A stretch of 64,000 bases of DNA from Giesbergeria anulus (GCF_900111115.1 NZ_FOGD01000003.1:124001-188000); one strand, 5' to 3'; positions 8,498 to 18,724 are shown, counted from the first letter of the stretch. The notes: generated by a model from the sequence alone, not told the origin. Made by a program: numbers and translations.

Positions 8498-9313
8498 GTG
8501 TTGACCACCCCGCGCCCATCCCCCCGCCGACCAGCCAGCGCTGCGTCTCGCACCCCTTGGGGGTGGGCGGTGTCTGGCGTGCTGTTGGGCACCAGCGTGG
8601 CTGTGCTGGCCTTTGCCCCGGCCTATTGGCTGGGTTGGGGGCTGGCACAGATCAGCGAGCAACGCTTGCAGTTGCTCCAGCCACGCGGCACGGTCTGGAA
8701 TGGCTCGGCGCAACTGGTTTTGACTGGCGGCGGTGCCAGCCAAGACCGTGCCAGCCTGCCTGGGCGTGTGAGCTGGAAAATGCAGCCCTCTTGGGATGGA
8801 TTACACGCCCAGATCGATGCCGCGTGTTGCACCACGGCACCGCTGGCAGTGCAGGTGCAGCCGCAGCGCCAAGGCGTGAGCGTGGTGCTGGCCGATGGCA
8901 CGAGCCAATGGCCCGCTGCGCTGCTGGCCGGGCTGGGCACGCCTTGGAACACGGTACAACTGCAAGGCCAATTGGCCTTGAGTACCCAAAATTTGCAAGC
9001 GCAATGGGCCGCCGGACGCCTGCGCCTGCACGGGCAGGTGCAGCTGGATGCGCTGGCCCTGTCCTCGCGCTTGTCTACCCTGCACCCTTTGGGCAGCTAC
9101 CGTATCACCGTGCAAGGCGGGGATGTGCCGGGCTTGAGCGTCCAAACTCTGCAAGGCGAGCTGCAACTGAGTGGCACCGGCCAATGGGTAGGTCAGCGGC
9201 TGCGCTTTACCGGGCAGGCCAGCGCCAGCCCAGGCCGTGAGGCCGCCCTGTCCAACTTCCTGAACCTTCTGGGACGCCGCCGTGGTGCCAGCGCCCTCAT
9301 CACTTTGGGTTGA
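8498..9313 (+). CDS. gspN: type II secretion protein GspN
   Basis: About 271 residues: a Pro/Arg-rich N-terminus, one membrane helix (about 20-42) and a long periplasmic beta-rich region, as in GspN. The start is taken as GTG 8498, four bases after the gspM stop; the open frame reaches back into gspM. GspN is an accessory, non-universal component found mostly in Xanthomonas- and Burkholderiales-type systems. Its place directly before gspD supports the call. Confidence 0.88.
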   Translation: MLTTPRPSPRRPASAASRTPWGWAVSGVLLGTSVAVLAFAPAYWLGWGLAQISEQRLQLLQPRGTVWNGSAQLVLTGGGASQDRASLPGRVSWKMQPSWDGLHAQIDAACCTTAPLAVQVQPQRQGVSVVLADGTSQWPAALLAGLGTPWNTVQLQGQLALSTQNLQAQWAAGRLRLHGQVQLDALALSSRLSTLHPLGSYRITVQGGDVPGLSVQTLQGELQLSGTGQWVGQRLRFTGQASASPGREAALSNFLNLLGRRRGASALITLG

Positions 9314-9331
9314 TTCCAAATACTGTCTCGT

Positions 9332-11557
9332 ATGTACCCCCCCCTGACCTCCACTCCTCTGCGCACCACCCTTCACGCCCTGTTCGCCAGCGCCTTGCTG
9401 CTGCATTCTGGCGTTCCCCTGTATGCGCAAAACACCCTCAGCCCCAGCAGTACCAGTGTGCGCCTTCATGAGCCGGTCACGCTCAACTTTGCCGGTGCCG
9501 ATATTGAGGCGGTGGCCCGCACTTTGGCTACCATTACCGGGCGCAATGTGGTGGTCGATCCACGGGTGAAGGGGCAGATCAATTTGGTGACGGAACGCCC
9601 GGTCAGCCCGGCAGCGGCCTTTGAGCAGTTTTTGGCCGCGCTGCGCTTGCAGGGCTTTACCGTGGTGGAAGCGGCGGGCTTGTACAAAATCGTGCCGGAG
9701 GCCGATGCCAAATTGCAAGGCGGCAGCGTGAGCGTAGCGCGTGAAGGGCGCTCGGCCCCAGCAGGCGGGCAGATCATGACGCAGATTTTTCGTCTGAATT
9801 ACGAAAGCGCCAATAACCTCGTGCCGGTCTTGCGTCCGCTGATTAGCCCGAACAACACCATCAACGTCAATCCGGGCAGCAACGCCCTCATCATCACCGA
9901 CTACGCTGACAACCTGCAACGCTTGGCCAAAATCATTGCGGCAATGGATGTCTCTAACGCCAGCGATGTCGAAATCATCCCGCTGCGCCATGCTGTGGCT
10001 ACCGATCTGGCCCCGCTGGTGGCCCGGTTGATTGATTCGGGCAATGGCAGTGCTGGTACCAACGCCACCCCCGGCGTTAGTGACACCGCGTTCAAAACCA
10101 CGCTGCTGCCTGAACCGCGCAGCAATGCCTTGATTTTGCGTGCCGCCAACCCGGCCCGCGTAGCCCAAGTGCGGGCGCTGGTCGCCAAGCTCGATCAGCC
10201 GGCCCTGCCCGGTAGCAGTGCCGCCACTGGCAACATCCACGTCGTTTACCTGAAAAACGCTGACGCCACCAAGCTGGCCGTGACCCTGCGCGCCGCCATC
10301 GCTGCCACCTTGGGCACCAGCGGTGCCAGCCCATCCACCCCTAGCACGGGCAGTAGCGGCAGCAACGCTGGTGTGCAAAATACCAGTATGGGCGGCAACG
10401 CGGGCCTCAGTGGCAGCGGCTTGAGCACGGGCGGCGGTAGCCTTGGCAACAACGCCAACAGCAACCAGCCCTCCACAGGTGGCATTATCCAAGCCGATCC
10501 CAGTACCAATTCTTTGGTGATTACGGCCCCTGAGCCGCTGTACCGCCAGTTGCGTACCGTGATCGACCAGCTCGATGGACGCCGCGCTCAAGTGCTGGTA
10601 GAAAGCTTAATTGTTGAAGTGGCGGCCAACAAAATGGCCGAGTTTGGCATCCAATGGCAGGGCGTGCTGGGCAAAAGTGGCGATGGCACCGTGGGTGTAA
10701 TTGGCACCAATTCCAGCAATGCTGGGGCCAACATTGTGAGCATGGCGGCGGGCATTGCCAAGGGTGATGCAGGCGTGTTGTCCTCGTTGGGCAAGGGCCT
10801 GAATTTGGCGCTGGCACCGCGCACCAACGGCCAGTATTACTTGGGGGCTTTGGCCAATTTTCTGCAAAACAGTGGTGATGCCAATGTGCTCTCCACCCCC
10901 AACTTGATGACGCTGGACAACGAAGAGGCGCGTATCGTTATTGGTAACAACGTGCCTTTTGTTACCGGCTCTTATGCCAACACCACCGGCACCAGCACCG
11001 TCAACCCCTTTACCACTGTAGAGCGCAAAGACGTGGGCTTGATGCTGCGTGTGCGCCCACAAATCAACGAAAACGGCACCGTCAAGCTGGCAATTTACCA
11101 AGAAGTCTCCAAAATCGACTCGGCCACGCTCAAAGATGCCAACGGCCCGACCACCAGCAAGCGCTCGATTGAATCGAATGTGCTGGTCGAGGATGGCAGC
11201 ATCATCGTCATTGGCGGCCTGCTCGAAGACAGCTATGCCCAAGCCGAAGACAAGGTGCCGCTGCTGGGCGATTTGCCCGTGGTGGGCCACTTTTTCCGCA
11301 GCGAGAACCGCTCGCGCAAAAAGACCAACCTGATGGTATTTTTGCGCCCGCAAGTCATCCGCGATGCGGCTGCCAGCGACGCTCTGATGGTTGACCGCTA
11401 CGAAGCCATACGTGCCTTGCAACAGGCCACGCAGCCCAGTCCCCATCTCATTTTGGGGTCGGTGCCAGACTCCCCCGTGCTACCCGCGCTGCCAACACAG
11501 CCCTTGGCCCGTCCGCTGGGAGAAGGCCAAGCTCCCCCGCCCGCAGGCACCCTCTAA
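9332..11557 (+). CDS. gspD: type II secretion secretin GspD
   Basis: Outer-membrane secretin of 741 residues. A signal peptide (about 1-33) is followed by the N0 domain (about 40-115, with NFAGADIEAVARTLA), N1-N3 repeats (150-410) and the secretin core (420-690, with VPFVTGSY and the VEDGSIIVIGGLL segment). A low-complexity Ser/Gly/Asn insertion of about 55 residues (near 330-385) lies in N3. The C-terminus is Pro-rich. No pilotin gene is seen nearby. It forms the channel through which pseudopilus-driven substrates leave the cell. Confidence 0.97.
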   Translation: MYPPLTSTPLRTTLHALFASALLLHSGVPLYAQNTLSPSSTSVRLHEPVTLNFAGADIEAVARTLATITGRNVVVDPRVKGQINLVTERPVSPAAAFEQFLAALRLQGFTVVEAAGLYKIVPEADAKLQGGSVSVAREGRSAPAGGQIMTQIFRLNYESANNLVPVLRPLISPNNTINVNPGSNALIITDYADNLQRLAKIIAAMDVSNASDVEIIPLRHAVATDLAPLVARLIDSGNGSAGTNATPGVSDTAFKTTLLPEPRSNALILRAANPARVAQVRALVAKLDQPALPGSSAATGNIHVVYLKNADATKLAVTLRAAIAATLGTSGASPSTPSTGSSGSNAGVQNTSMGGNAGLSGSGLSTGGGSLGNNANSNQPSTGGIIQADPSTNSLVITAPEPLYRQLRTVIDQLDGRRAQVLVESLIVEVAANKMAEFGIQWQGVLGKSGDGTVGVIGTNSSNAGANIVSMAAGIAKGDAGVLSSLGKGLNLALAPRTNGQYYLGALANFLQNSGDANVLSTPNLMTLDNEEARIVIGNNVPFVTGSYANTTGTSTVNPFTTVERKDVGLMLRVRPQINENGTVKLAIYQEVSKIDSATLKDANGPTTSKRSIESNVLVEDGSIIVIGGLLEDSYAQAEDKVPLLGDLPVVGHFFRSENRSRKKTNLMVFLRPQVIRDAAASDALMVDRYEAIRALQQATQPSPHLILGSVPDSPVLPALPTQPLARPLGEGQAPPPAGTL

Positions 11558-11560
11558 GGC

Positions 11561-12955
11561 ATGGCCATGCGCTACCCCCTGCCCTACGCTTTTGCCCGCA
11601 CTGCGCAGTTGCTGCTACAAGACGACGGCCAGCAATTGCTGCTGTGCCACGGCCCCGCGCCCGATGTATCAGCCCTGTCCGAAGTGCTGCGCAAATACCC
11701 GACGCTGCAATTGCAAGCCGTGGACGCTCCAGCGCTGGCCCAGCGCATCAGCAGCGTCTATGCCCAAGGCGAATCCAGCGCCGCCACCGTGGTCAGCGAA
11801 GTTGAAAGCGATGCCGACCTCTCGCGCATGATGCAAGAACTGCCCGCCGTGGAAGACTTGCTCGAAGCCGCCGACGATGCCCCGATCATCCGAATGCTCA
11901 ACGCCCTGCTTACGCAAGCGGCGCGCGATGGTGCCAGTGACATCCACATTGAGCCTTATGAGCGCCACAGCAGCGTGCGCTTTCGTGTTGACGGCACACT
12001 GCGCGAAGTGGTGCAGCCCAACCGGGCGCTGCACGCGGCACTGATCTCGCGCCTGAAGATCATGGCCGATTTGGATATTTCCGAAAAACGCCTGCCGCAA
12101 GATGGCCGCATCAGCCTGCGCTTGGGCACTCGCGCTATTGACGTGCGTGTTTCCACCTTGCCCAGTGCCCACGGTGAGCGCGCTGTACTGCGCTTACTGG
12201 ACAAAACCAGCGAAAAAATCAGCCTAGAGGCCGTAGGGATGCAAGGCGAGGTGCTCACACGTTTTGAGCAGCTCATTGCGCAGCCGCACGGCATCATCCT
12301 TGTCACTGGCCCCACCGGCTCGGGCAAAACCACCACTCTCTACGCGGCGCTGTCGCGGTTGGACGCCAGCCAGAGCAACATCATGACGGTAGAAGACCCG
12401 ATTGAATATGAACTGCCCGGTATCGGCCAAACCCAAGTCAACACCAAAATCGACCTAACTTTTGCCAAGGCCCTGCGCGCCATCCTGCGCCAAGACCCAG
12501 ACGTCATCATGATTGGTGAAATCCGCGACTTTGAGACCGCGCAAATTGCCATCCAAGCCTCGCTGACCGGCCACTTGGTGCTGGCGACGCTGCACACCAA
12601 CGATGCCGCCAGCGCCGTCACCCGCTTGACCGATATGGGCGTGGAGCCGTTTTTGCTCAGTTCCTCCCTGCTGGGCGTACTGGCGCAGCGGCTGGTGCGC
12701 AAACTGTGCGCACATTGCGCGGGCAAGGGCTGTGATGCCTGCGGCCACACCGGCTACCAAGGCCGCACCGGGGTGTTTGAGCTGCTCACTACCACCGATG
12801 CCATTCGCGCCCAAATCCACCAGCGCGCCGCCGAGGCCGACATCCGCGCCGCCGCCATCGCCAGCGGCATGGCCCTGATGCGCGACGATGGCGAGCGCCT
12901 GATTGCCAGCGGCATTACCAGCCGCGAAGAAGTGCTGCGCGTGACCCGCGATTGA
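11561..12955 (+). CDS. gspE: type II secretion ATPase GspE
   Basis: A 464-residue cytoplasmic ATPase that powers pseudopilus assembly. It shows a short N-terminal domain, an Asp box region (PEDGRIS-like [12 protein letters not shown]), Walker [11 protein letters not shown] near 249, Walker B IMIGEIRD near 313 and a His box (LATLHTNDA). The zinc tetracysteine motif is compressed (CAHC then CDAC with five residues between). In most clusters gspF follows gspE; here the operon ends and a convergent gene starts 39 bases later. Confidence 0.97.
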   Translation: MAMRYPLPYAFARTAQLLLQDDGQQLLLCHGPAPDVSALSEVLRKYPTLQLQAVDAPALAQRISSVYAQGESSAATVVSEVESDADLSRMMQELPAVEDLLEAADDAPIIRMLNALLTQAARDGASDIHIEPYERHSSVRFRVDGTLREVVQPNRALHAALISRLKIMADLDISEKRLPQDGRISLRLGTRAIDVRVSTLPSAHGERAVLRLLDKTSEKISLEAVGMQGEVLTRFEQLIAQPHGIILVTGPTGSGKTTTLYAALSRLDASQSNIMTVEDPIEYELPGIGQTQVNTKIDLTFAKALRAILRQDPDVIMIGEIRDFETAQIAIQASLTGHLVLATLHTNDAASAVTRLTDMGVEPFLLSSSLLGVLAQRLVRKLCAHCAGKGCDACGHTGYQGRTGVFELLTTTDAIRAQIHQRAAEADIRAAAIASGMALMRDDGERLIASGITSREEVLRVTRD

Positions 12956-12994
12956 GGCTCTGGCAAGACTTCAGCTGCTTTGGGCCGCACGGGG

Positions 12995-14869
12995 TTAGTA
13001 CATCTTGACGACGATCTTGCCCTTGGATCGTCCTTGGGCCAGGTAATCAAGTGCTTCCTTTGCTTGCTCGAAAGGAAACACCTTATCGATCACTGGCCGG
13101 ATGCGCTCCGTTTCGAGTAGTTTGCCTATTTCGCCAAGCTGGGCACCATCGGGGCGCGCGAAGAGGAAGGAGTAAGTGACGTCCCGCCTTTTCGCGAGGC
13201 GCATGATCTTGCGGCTCATCAAACCGAACACGAAGGTCAGGACGAAGTTGAGTCGCTTGGCACGAGCGAATGCCGCGTCCAGCGGCCCGACCAGAGAGAC
13301 AATCGTGCCCCCTGGCTTGAGGATGCCAAGGGATTTCTCAATCGCATCCCCCTTGACGGTGCCGAGCACCGCATCGTAGCCGTGCAGCACTTTCTCGAAT
13401 TCCTGCTGCTTGTAGTCCACCACCTCATCGGCGCCAAGGCTGCGCACCAGGGCGACATTGCCCGTGCTGGTGGTTGTTCCCACCTTGGCTCCTAGGTGCT
13501 TTGCCAACTGGATCGCGAACGTGCCGATACCACCAGAGCCTGCCGGGATGAACACCTTTTGGTCGGCCCGAAGCTTCGCACGCTCCTTCAAGGCTTGCCA
13601 TGAGGTAAGCCCGACCATCGGGATCGATGCCGCCTGCACGAAGTCCAGATTGGCCGGTTTCAATGCGGCAAGATGCTCCGGCACCACCGCAAACTCGGCG
13701 ATAGCGCCGGTACCTAGATCGAAGATATTGGCGAAGACGGCATCGCCGGGCTTGAAACGGGTCACGCCACTGCCGACCTCGGTGACTACACCGGCCAAGT
13801 CGCTGCCCAGCGTGGCCGGTAACTGGAAATGCAGAATCGGTTTGAATATTCCCGTCAGGATCATGTTGTCAACCGGGTTCACGCTGGCAGCGTGGACTTG
13901 CACGAGCAACTCATCGACCTTCAGCGTGGGGCGAGGCACGTCGGCGAAGCCGATCCCAGGCGACTTGCCATAGCGTTTGAAGGTCAGTGCTTTCATGGTT
14001 TGAGTGTTCATTTTTGGTCTTTCATCGGATGAGTCGGCGAGGAAGTCCAAAACCGCAGGCACAAAAGCCCGGTGGTGCTGGAAAATTCCGCCGTGCCCGG
14101 AGTCTGGGTAAATCGTCAACTGAGCATGGGGCAGACGGCGAGCCATGTCCGCCGAAAGGCTGCTGGCCACCATGAGGTCTTGGTCGCCATTGGCGACGAA
14201 AACGGGTTGTTGAATCACCGAAAGGTCGTCGGGCGTGCTCAGTCCGGCGGTTCTGATCGCCTGCAATTGGGCGCGTCTGGCTTGCAGGGAAATGGGCTTG
14301 TCGCGGTTCTCGGTGCGCTCCTTCAGCCGGGAGAAGTAGTCTTTTGCGGCGTGCTTGCCCTCCGGGGTACGGGGGAAGAACAGAAAATTCCTCGGATCGC
14401 TCAACGTGAGCGCCGCTTTGAGGTAAGCAACGACGGCGATTTTGTTGATCTCGTCGATCCCGCCACCACCTCTGGGCCCCGTTCCGGCAAGAACCATCCG
14501 ACGCACGAGGTCAGGGGCTTGCAACGCAACCATTTGGGCGACGCCACCGCCCAAGGAGAAGCCGAGCAGATCCACCTGCTGGAGCCCCAAGGCCCGAATG
14601 AAGGCGATGGCATCCCGCCCCATCTCCTCAAGGGTGTGCGGTGCCGCTCCTCCCGAAGCACCGACGCCGCGATTGTCGAAGGCGATGACCCGGCGGTGTG
14701 CAGCGATGCCGTCGATCACACGCGGATCCCAGTCATCGAGCACGGCCATCAGGTGGTGCAGGAAAATGACCGGCACGCCGGAATCGGAACCAAGCTCCCG
14801 GTAGGCGAAAGGCACCCCGCACACATCAATGGTGCGGGTTGGCACGTTTTTCCATGTCACATGGCTCAT
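12995..14869 (-). CDS. alpha/beta hydrolase fused to quinone-oxidoreductase-type dehydrogenase
   Basis: A 624-residue two-domain protein. Residues 1-278 are an alpha/beta hydrolase: nucleophile elbow GFSLGG with Ser105, an acidic NGDQD segment near 233 and a His in DSGHGG near 259. Residues 287-624 are a zinc-less medium-chain dehydrogenase/quinone oxidoreductase: GroES-like N-half and a Rossmann motif AGSGGIGTFAIQLAK. The second domain begins at an internal Met287 (ATG at 14011), which looks like a native start codon. Codon use (many CTC, TTC, GTC, GAC) differs from the flanking gsp and GGDEF genes and points to transfer. Its divergent neighbour is an HxlR regulator. Substrates are unknown; detoxification of an electrophile or quinone is an inference. 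Confidence 0.85.
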   Translation of the reverse strand: MSHVTWKNVPTRTIDVCGVPFAYRELGSDSGVPVIFLHHLMAVLDDWDPRVIDGIAAHRRVIAFDNRGVGASGGAAPHTLEEMGRDAIAFIRALGLQQVDLLGFSLGGGVAQMVALQAPDLVRRMVLAGTGPRGGGGIDEINKIAVVAYLKAALTLSDPRNFLFFPRTPEGKHAAKDYFSRLKERTENRDKPISLQARRAQLQAIRTAGLSTPDDLSVIQQPVFVANGDQDLMVASSLSADMARRLPHAQLTIYPDSGHGGIFQHHRAFVPAVLDFLADSSDERPKMNTQTMKALTFKRYGKSPGIGFADVPRPTLKVDELLVQVHAASVNPVDNMILTGIFKPILHFQLPATLGSDLAGVVTEVGSGVTRFKPGDAVFANIFDLGTGAIAEFAVVPEHLAALKPANLDFVQAASIPMVGLTSWQALKERAKLRADQKVFIPAGSGGIGTFAIQLAKHLGAKVGTTTSTGNVALVRSLGADEVVDYKQQEFEKVLHGYDAVLGTVKGDAIEKSLGILKPGGTIVSLVGPLDAAFARAKRLNFVLTFVFGLMSRKIMRLAKRRDVTYSFLFARPDGAQLGEIGKLLETERIRPVIDKVFPFEQAKEALDYLAQGRSKGKIVVKMY

Positions 14870-14913
14870 CTACAAATGCTCCGTACGGGGTGGATTGCCC
14901 ATTGTTCAAGTGT

Positions 14914-14952
14914 TACTATCAAATTGAAACGAACGATACTACCAATTTGAAA
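14914..14952. promoter_or_regulatory. direct-repeat operator candidate for the HxlR regulator
   Basis: Two near-identical 16-mers, TACTAYCAAWTTGAAA at 14914-14929 and 14937-14952, start 23 bases apart and differ at two positions. They sit in the AT-rich 104-base gap between the divergent fusion gene and the HxlR gene, an ideal place to control both promoters. HxlR-family proteins bind such repeats as dimers. That this is the binding site is an inference. Confidence 0.55.
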
Positions 14953-14973
14953 GTTAGTCACTACTAAAATGGT

Positions 14974-15417
14974 ATGAACAACGAAAATAATGGCCATGAG
15001 CCTTGCCCCATCGCGCGCAGCTTGGCTTTCGCAGGTGATGCGTGGAGCATCCTGATCCTGCGGGATGCCCATGCTGGCCTCACGCGCTTCGACCAATTTC
15101 GCAAAAGCCTGGGTATCGCTCCAACGATGCTGACGCGGCGGCTAGCGACGCTGACGGAGGAAGGATTGCTGGAGAAACGACGCTACTCAGAGCACCCACC
15201 GCGTGAGGAGTATTTATTGACTGCGGCGGGTCGCGATTTTCTGCCGGTGCTCTTCATGATGGGTGCGTGGGGACGCCAATACCGGGGCGGCGGAAAATTG
15301 GTTCGCTTCTTGGATGCAGAAACAGGAACAGAAATTAAGGCAGTGGCTGTGGATGAAGTCACGGGGGCAAAGATTGGGACTCGCCCCATACGGATAGTCA
15401 CGCCCGATGAAAGCTGA
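14974..15417 (+). CDS. HxlR-family winged-helix transcriptional regulator
   Basis: A 147-residue protein with the HxlR signature: an N-terminal conserved Cys (PCPIARSL, Cys11), AWSILILRDA, the recognition helix segment APTMLTRRLATLTEEGLLE and the wing (RREEYLLT-like PREEYLLTAAGR). Members with the N-terminal Cys often sense electrophiles or quinones (as YodB, HypR and QorR do), which fits control of a divergent quinone-oxidoreductase-type gene (inference). Translation starts at ATG 14974. The C-terminal 35 residues are beyond the core domain. Confidence 0.92.
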   Translation: MNNENNGHEPCPIARSLAFAGDAWSILILRDAHAGLTRFDQFRKSLGIAPTMLTRRLATLTEEGLLEKRRYSEHPPREEYLLTAAGRDFLPVLFMMGAWGRQYRGGGKLVRFLDAETGTEIKAVAVDEVTGAKIGTRPIRIVTPDES

Positions 15418-15552
15418 TAGGTGGTGTGGCGCTGTAAGGTCAACGCGCCCAGTGCAAAAATCCAAAACAGTATCGGGAGATCGCCCCCAGAGTACACAAC
15501 AAGCTGTAAGCTGATTGGACTGGCACCAGACCAGAGACAAAGGGGGAGCACT

Positions 15553-16674
15553 GTGGGAACCTTGCTGCAACGTTGGATTTTTGGGCAGGTCAGTTTTCAG
15601 GACAACGAGGAGTTTGACGAGTTCCGTTTTCGTTTCCTGATGATTGTGTTGCTGTCAGGCGCTGTGTGTACGGGTTTGCTGATCGTGGGCGACCATTCCA
15701 GCATCAACCGAATCGCTCCGTTGCACGTGCGCTCCATGCTGCTGTTTACCCTGTGCTCAATGGTGCTGTGGTGGTTGCTGCGTAGCCACAAAGAGCGGTT
15801 TTTGCCTGTCGCGGTGGTGTACGAGACCATTTGCCTGATGGAATACGTCTCTGCCTTGATCTTTGTTTCAGAAGATGAACTGCGGGTGCTTTGGTTTATG
15901 ACCAACATTCCCGGCGTCTATATTTTGCTGGGACAACGGGCCGGGGCTTTTATCACCGGGCTCACGCTGGTGGGGTTGGCGTGGGGCAATCGTTATCTGG
16001 CCGCGCCGTATTCGCCCAATGCCTTGGCTACCCTGCTGACCAGCATTGCCTATACCGGCGTTTTCTTCCACTTTTATGGTGCGCGCTCGATTTCGTACTT
16101 TGTACGGATGCGCCAATCGTATGAGCGGGTGTTGCACATGGCCACCCACGACCCCCTGACCGGCGTGCTCAATGCCCGTGCTTACTATGCCACTTGCGAC
16201 CAGTTGATCGAACTGGCCAAACGCCAGCGTACCCCCTATACCGTGCTGTTTGTGGATCTCGACCATTTCAAAGCCATTAACGACACCCACGGCCATGCCG
16301 CCGGAGACTTGGTGTTGCAAGCGGTGGCCTCGGCGCTGCAACAGGGTATCCGGGCCAGTGACGCTTTGGGCCGCATTGGTGGCGAAGAGTTTTCTATTTT
16401 CTTGCCCCATACCGATTTGACCAGCGCTAGCCGACTGGCCGAAACCCTGCGCCAGACCATCCAAGACCTGATGCCAGCCATCAGCGCTGCGCAGCGTATC
16501 CGCATCACTGCCAGCATTGGTGTCGCCCGCAACCAGCACAGTGACCAGACCATGCTGGCGATCCAGCAACAGGCCGATCAGGCCATGTACTTAGCCAAAT
16601 CCCAAGGCCGCAATCGGGTTTCCTGCTTTGCTCAAGAAGATGCAGGCTTACAAACGGCTACCGGCACCCTCTGA
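15553..16674 (+). CDS. membrane-bound GGDEF diguanylate cyclase
   Basis: About 373 residues from GTG 15553, which is preceded by AGGGGGA at 15541-15547; the frame is open upstream to 15421, but that part has no ribosome site and looks non-coding. Six hydrophobic helices (about residues 25-185) resemble a simple membrane sensor module. The C-terminal GGDEF domain has an intact GGEEF signature at 276-280 and an RxxD inhibitory site (RASD) at 267-270. It should make c-di-GMP. It lies between the foreign-looking cassette and the polysaccharide locus; regulation of exopolysaccharide or motility is plausible but not shown. Confidence 0.92.
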   Translation: MGTLLQRWIFGQVSFQDNEEFDEFRFRFLMIVLLSGAVCTGLLIVGDHSSINRIAPLHVRSMLLFTLCSMVLWWLLRSHKERFLPVAVVYETICLMEYVSALIFVSEDELRVLWFMTNIPGVYILLGQRAGAFITGLTLVGLAWGNRYLAAPYSPNALATLLTSIAYTGVFFHFYGARSISYFVRMRQSYERVLHMATHDPLTGVLNARAYYATCDQLIELAKRQRTPYTVLFVDLDHFKAINDTHGHAAGDLVLQAVASALQQGIRASDALGRIGGEEFSIFLPHTDLTSASRLAETLRQTIQDLMPAISAAQRIRITASIGVARNQHSDQTMLAIQQQADQAMYLAKSQGRNRVSCFAQEDAGLQTATGTL

Positions 16675-16751
16675 GCCTATCGCGCCCTAGGGGCTTGAAA
16701 ATACGATAATCCAAGGCTTCGCCGTTTGGCATTTACCCACCCACCTTCACC

Positions 16752-17822
16752 ATGATTCTTGTCACCGGCGGCGCAGGCTTTATTGGCGCCAACTTCGTCC
16801 TCGACTGGCTGGCAGGCAGCGACGAGCCTGTTATCAACCTCGACAAGCTCACCTATGCGGGCAACCTCAACAACCTGTCTAGCCTGCAAGGCGATGACCG
16901 CCACATTTTTGTCCAAGGCGACATTGGCGACAGCGCCCTGCTGGCGCAACTGTTGGCACAGCACCAGCCCCGCGCGGTGGTCAACTTTGCTGCCGAAAGC
17001 CATGTAGACCGCTCTATTCACGGCCCGGAAGACTTTATCCAGACCAACATGGTCGGCACCTTCCGGCTGCTGGAGGCCGTGCGCCACTACTGGCAGGCCC
17101 TGCCCACTGATAACAAGTCAGCCTTTCGCTTTTTGCACGTCAGCACCGATGAGGTGTATGGCACCCTGAGCAAAGACGCTCCGCCCTTTACCGAAGAGCA
17201 CACCTACGAGCCCAACAGCCCGTATTCGGCCAGTAAAGCCGCCAGCGACCACCTCGTGCGTGCTTGGCACCACACCTATGGCCTGCCGGTGCTCACCACC
17301 AATTGCTCCAACAACTACGGCCCCTACCACTTCCCAGAAAAACTCATCCCGCTGATGATCGTCAACGCGCTGGCGGGCAAGAACCTGCCGGTCTATGGCG
17401 ATGGGATGCAGGTGCGCGACTGGCTGTATGTCAAAGACCATTGCAGTGCCATCCGCCGCGTGCTGGAAGCCGGGCAACTGGGCGAGACCTACAACGTGGG
17501 CGGCTGGAACGAAAAACCCAACATCGAGATCGTCAACACCGTTTGCGCGTTGCTCGATGAATTGCGCCCACGCACCGACGGCCAAAGCTACGCCAGCCAA
17601 ATCACCTATGTGCAAGACCGCCCCGGCCACGACCGGCGCTACGCCATCGACGCCCGCAAGATCGAGCGTGAACTGGGCTGGAAGCCCGCCGAAACCTTTG
17701 ATACCGGCATCCGCAAAACCGTGGCTTGGTACTTAGACAACGCTGACTGGGTAGCCAACGTGCAAACCGGCGCTTACCGCGACTGGGTGAGCAAGCAATA
17801 CACCACCAAGGACGCCGCATGA
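16752..17822 (+). CDS. rfbB: dTDP-glucose 4,6-dehydratase
   Basis: A 356-residue short-chain dehydrogenase-type enzyme making dTDP-4-keto-6-deoxyglucose, the second step to dTDP-L-rhamnose. NAD-binding [10 protein letters not shown] lies at 6-15, the dehydratase triad region TDEVY at 132-136 and the YxxxK motif YSASK at 158-162. Full length for RmlB. It is the first gene of rfbBDAC; its stop overlaps rfbD by four bases. Confidence 0.97.
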   Translation: MILVTGGAGFIGANFVLDWLAGSDEPVINLDKLTYAGNLNNLSSLQGDDRHIFVQGDIGDSALLAQLLAQHQPRAVVNFAAESHVDRSIHGPEDFIQTNMVGTFRLLEAVRHYWQALPTDNKSAFRFLHVSTDEVYGTLSKDAPPFTEEHTYEPNSPYSASKAASDHLVRAWHHTYGLPVLTTNCSNNYGPYHFPEKLIPLMIVNALAGKNLPVYGDGMQVRDWLYVKDHCSAIRRVLEAGQLGETYNVGGWNEKPNIEIVNTVCALLDELRPRTDGQSYASQITYVQDRPGHDRRYAIDARKIERELGWKPAETFDTGIRKTVAWYLDNADWVANVQTGAYRDWVSKQYTTKDAA

Positions 17823-18709
17823 ACATTCTTCTTTTGGGCAAAGGCGGCCAAGTGGGCTGGGAGCTGCAACGCAGCTTGTCGGTGCTGGGCCAAGTGACGG
17901 CGCTAGACCACGACAGCACCGACTACTGCGGTGACTTCAGCAACCCCGCTGGCGTGGCCGAGACCGTGCGCGCACTGCGCCCGGACGTCATCGTCAATGC
18001 TGCCGCCCACACGGCGGTGGACAAGGCCGAGAGCGAGCCAGAACTGGCCCGCCTGCTCAATGCCACCACCCCCGGCGTGCTGGCCCAAGAGGCGGCAAAG
18101 CTGGGCGCATGGCTTATCCACTACAGCACCGATTATGTCTTTGCGGGCAACGGCAACCGCCCGTGGGTTGAGCAAGACGCCACCGGCCCCCTGAGCGTTT
18201 ATGGCCGCACCAAACTCGAAGGTGAGGAACTGATCCAACAATCGGGCTGCCAACACCTGATTTTGCGCACCAGTTGGGTTTATGCGGCGCGGGGTGGCAA
18301 CTTTGCCAAGACCATGCTGCGCCTTGCGCAAGAGCGCGACAGCCTGACTGTGATTGATGACCAATGGGGTGCGCCGACCGGGGCTGATTTGCTGGCCGAT
18401 GTCACTGCCCACGCCATTCGCCACCTGCAACAGCGCCCGCAAGATGGCGGCCTGTACCACTGCGTAGCCGCTGGCGAAACCAACTGGAACCAATACGCCC
18501 AATTTGTGATTGAACAGGCGCGGCAACTGGCCCCGGCTTTACCGATTCAAGCCACCCAAGTGGCCCCGGTGCCCACCAGTGCCTTCCCCACTGCCGCCAC
18601 ACGCCCGCACAATTCGCGCCTCGATACCAGCAAACTGCAAGCCACCTTTGGCCTGCGCCTGCCACACTGGCAACAGGGCGTGGCCCGTATGCTGGCTGAA
18701 ATTCTTTGA
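17819..18709 (+). CDS. rfbD: dTDP-4-dehydrorhamnose reductase
   Basis: A 296-residue enzyme that reduces dTDP-4-keto-rhamnose to dTDP-L-rhamnose. It shows the N-terminal nucleotide-binding motif GKGGQVG, the STDYVFAG segment and the catalytic YGRTK near residue 127. Its ATG overlaps the rfbB stop. The gene order B-D-A-C is the common Burkholderiales arrangement. Confidence 0.97.
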   Translation: MNILLLGKGGQVGWELQRSLSVLGQVTALDHDSTDYCGDFSNPAGVAETVRALRPDVIVNAAAHTAVDKAESEPELARLLNATTPGVLAQEAAKLGAWLIHYSTDYVFAGNGNRPWVEQDATGPLSVYGRTKLEGEELIQQSGCQHLILRTSWVYAARGGNFAKTMLRLAQERDSLTVIDDQWGAPTGADLLADVTAHAIRHLQQRPQDGGLYHCVAAGETNWNQYAQFVIEQARQLAPALPIQATQVAPVPTSAFPTAATRPHNSRLDTSKLQATFGLRLPHWQQGVARMLAEIL

Positions 18710-18724
18710 TTACCCCCTGACACC

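Noticed and set aside
8801-10591. 596-codon open frame on the minus strand opposite gspN and gspD
   Set aside because: It is the antisense shadow of gspN/gspD; the protein is low-complexity Gln/Gly/His-rich with no known domain.
14072-14950. 292-codon open frame opposite the hydrolase part of the fusion gene
   Set aside because: The opposite strand codes a full alpha/beta hydrolase with Ser, Asp and His sites; this frame shows nothing.
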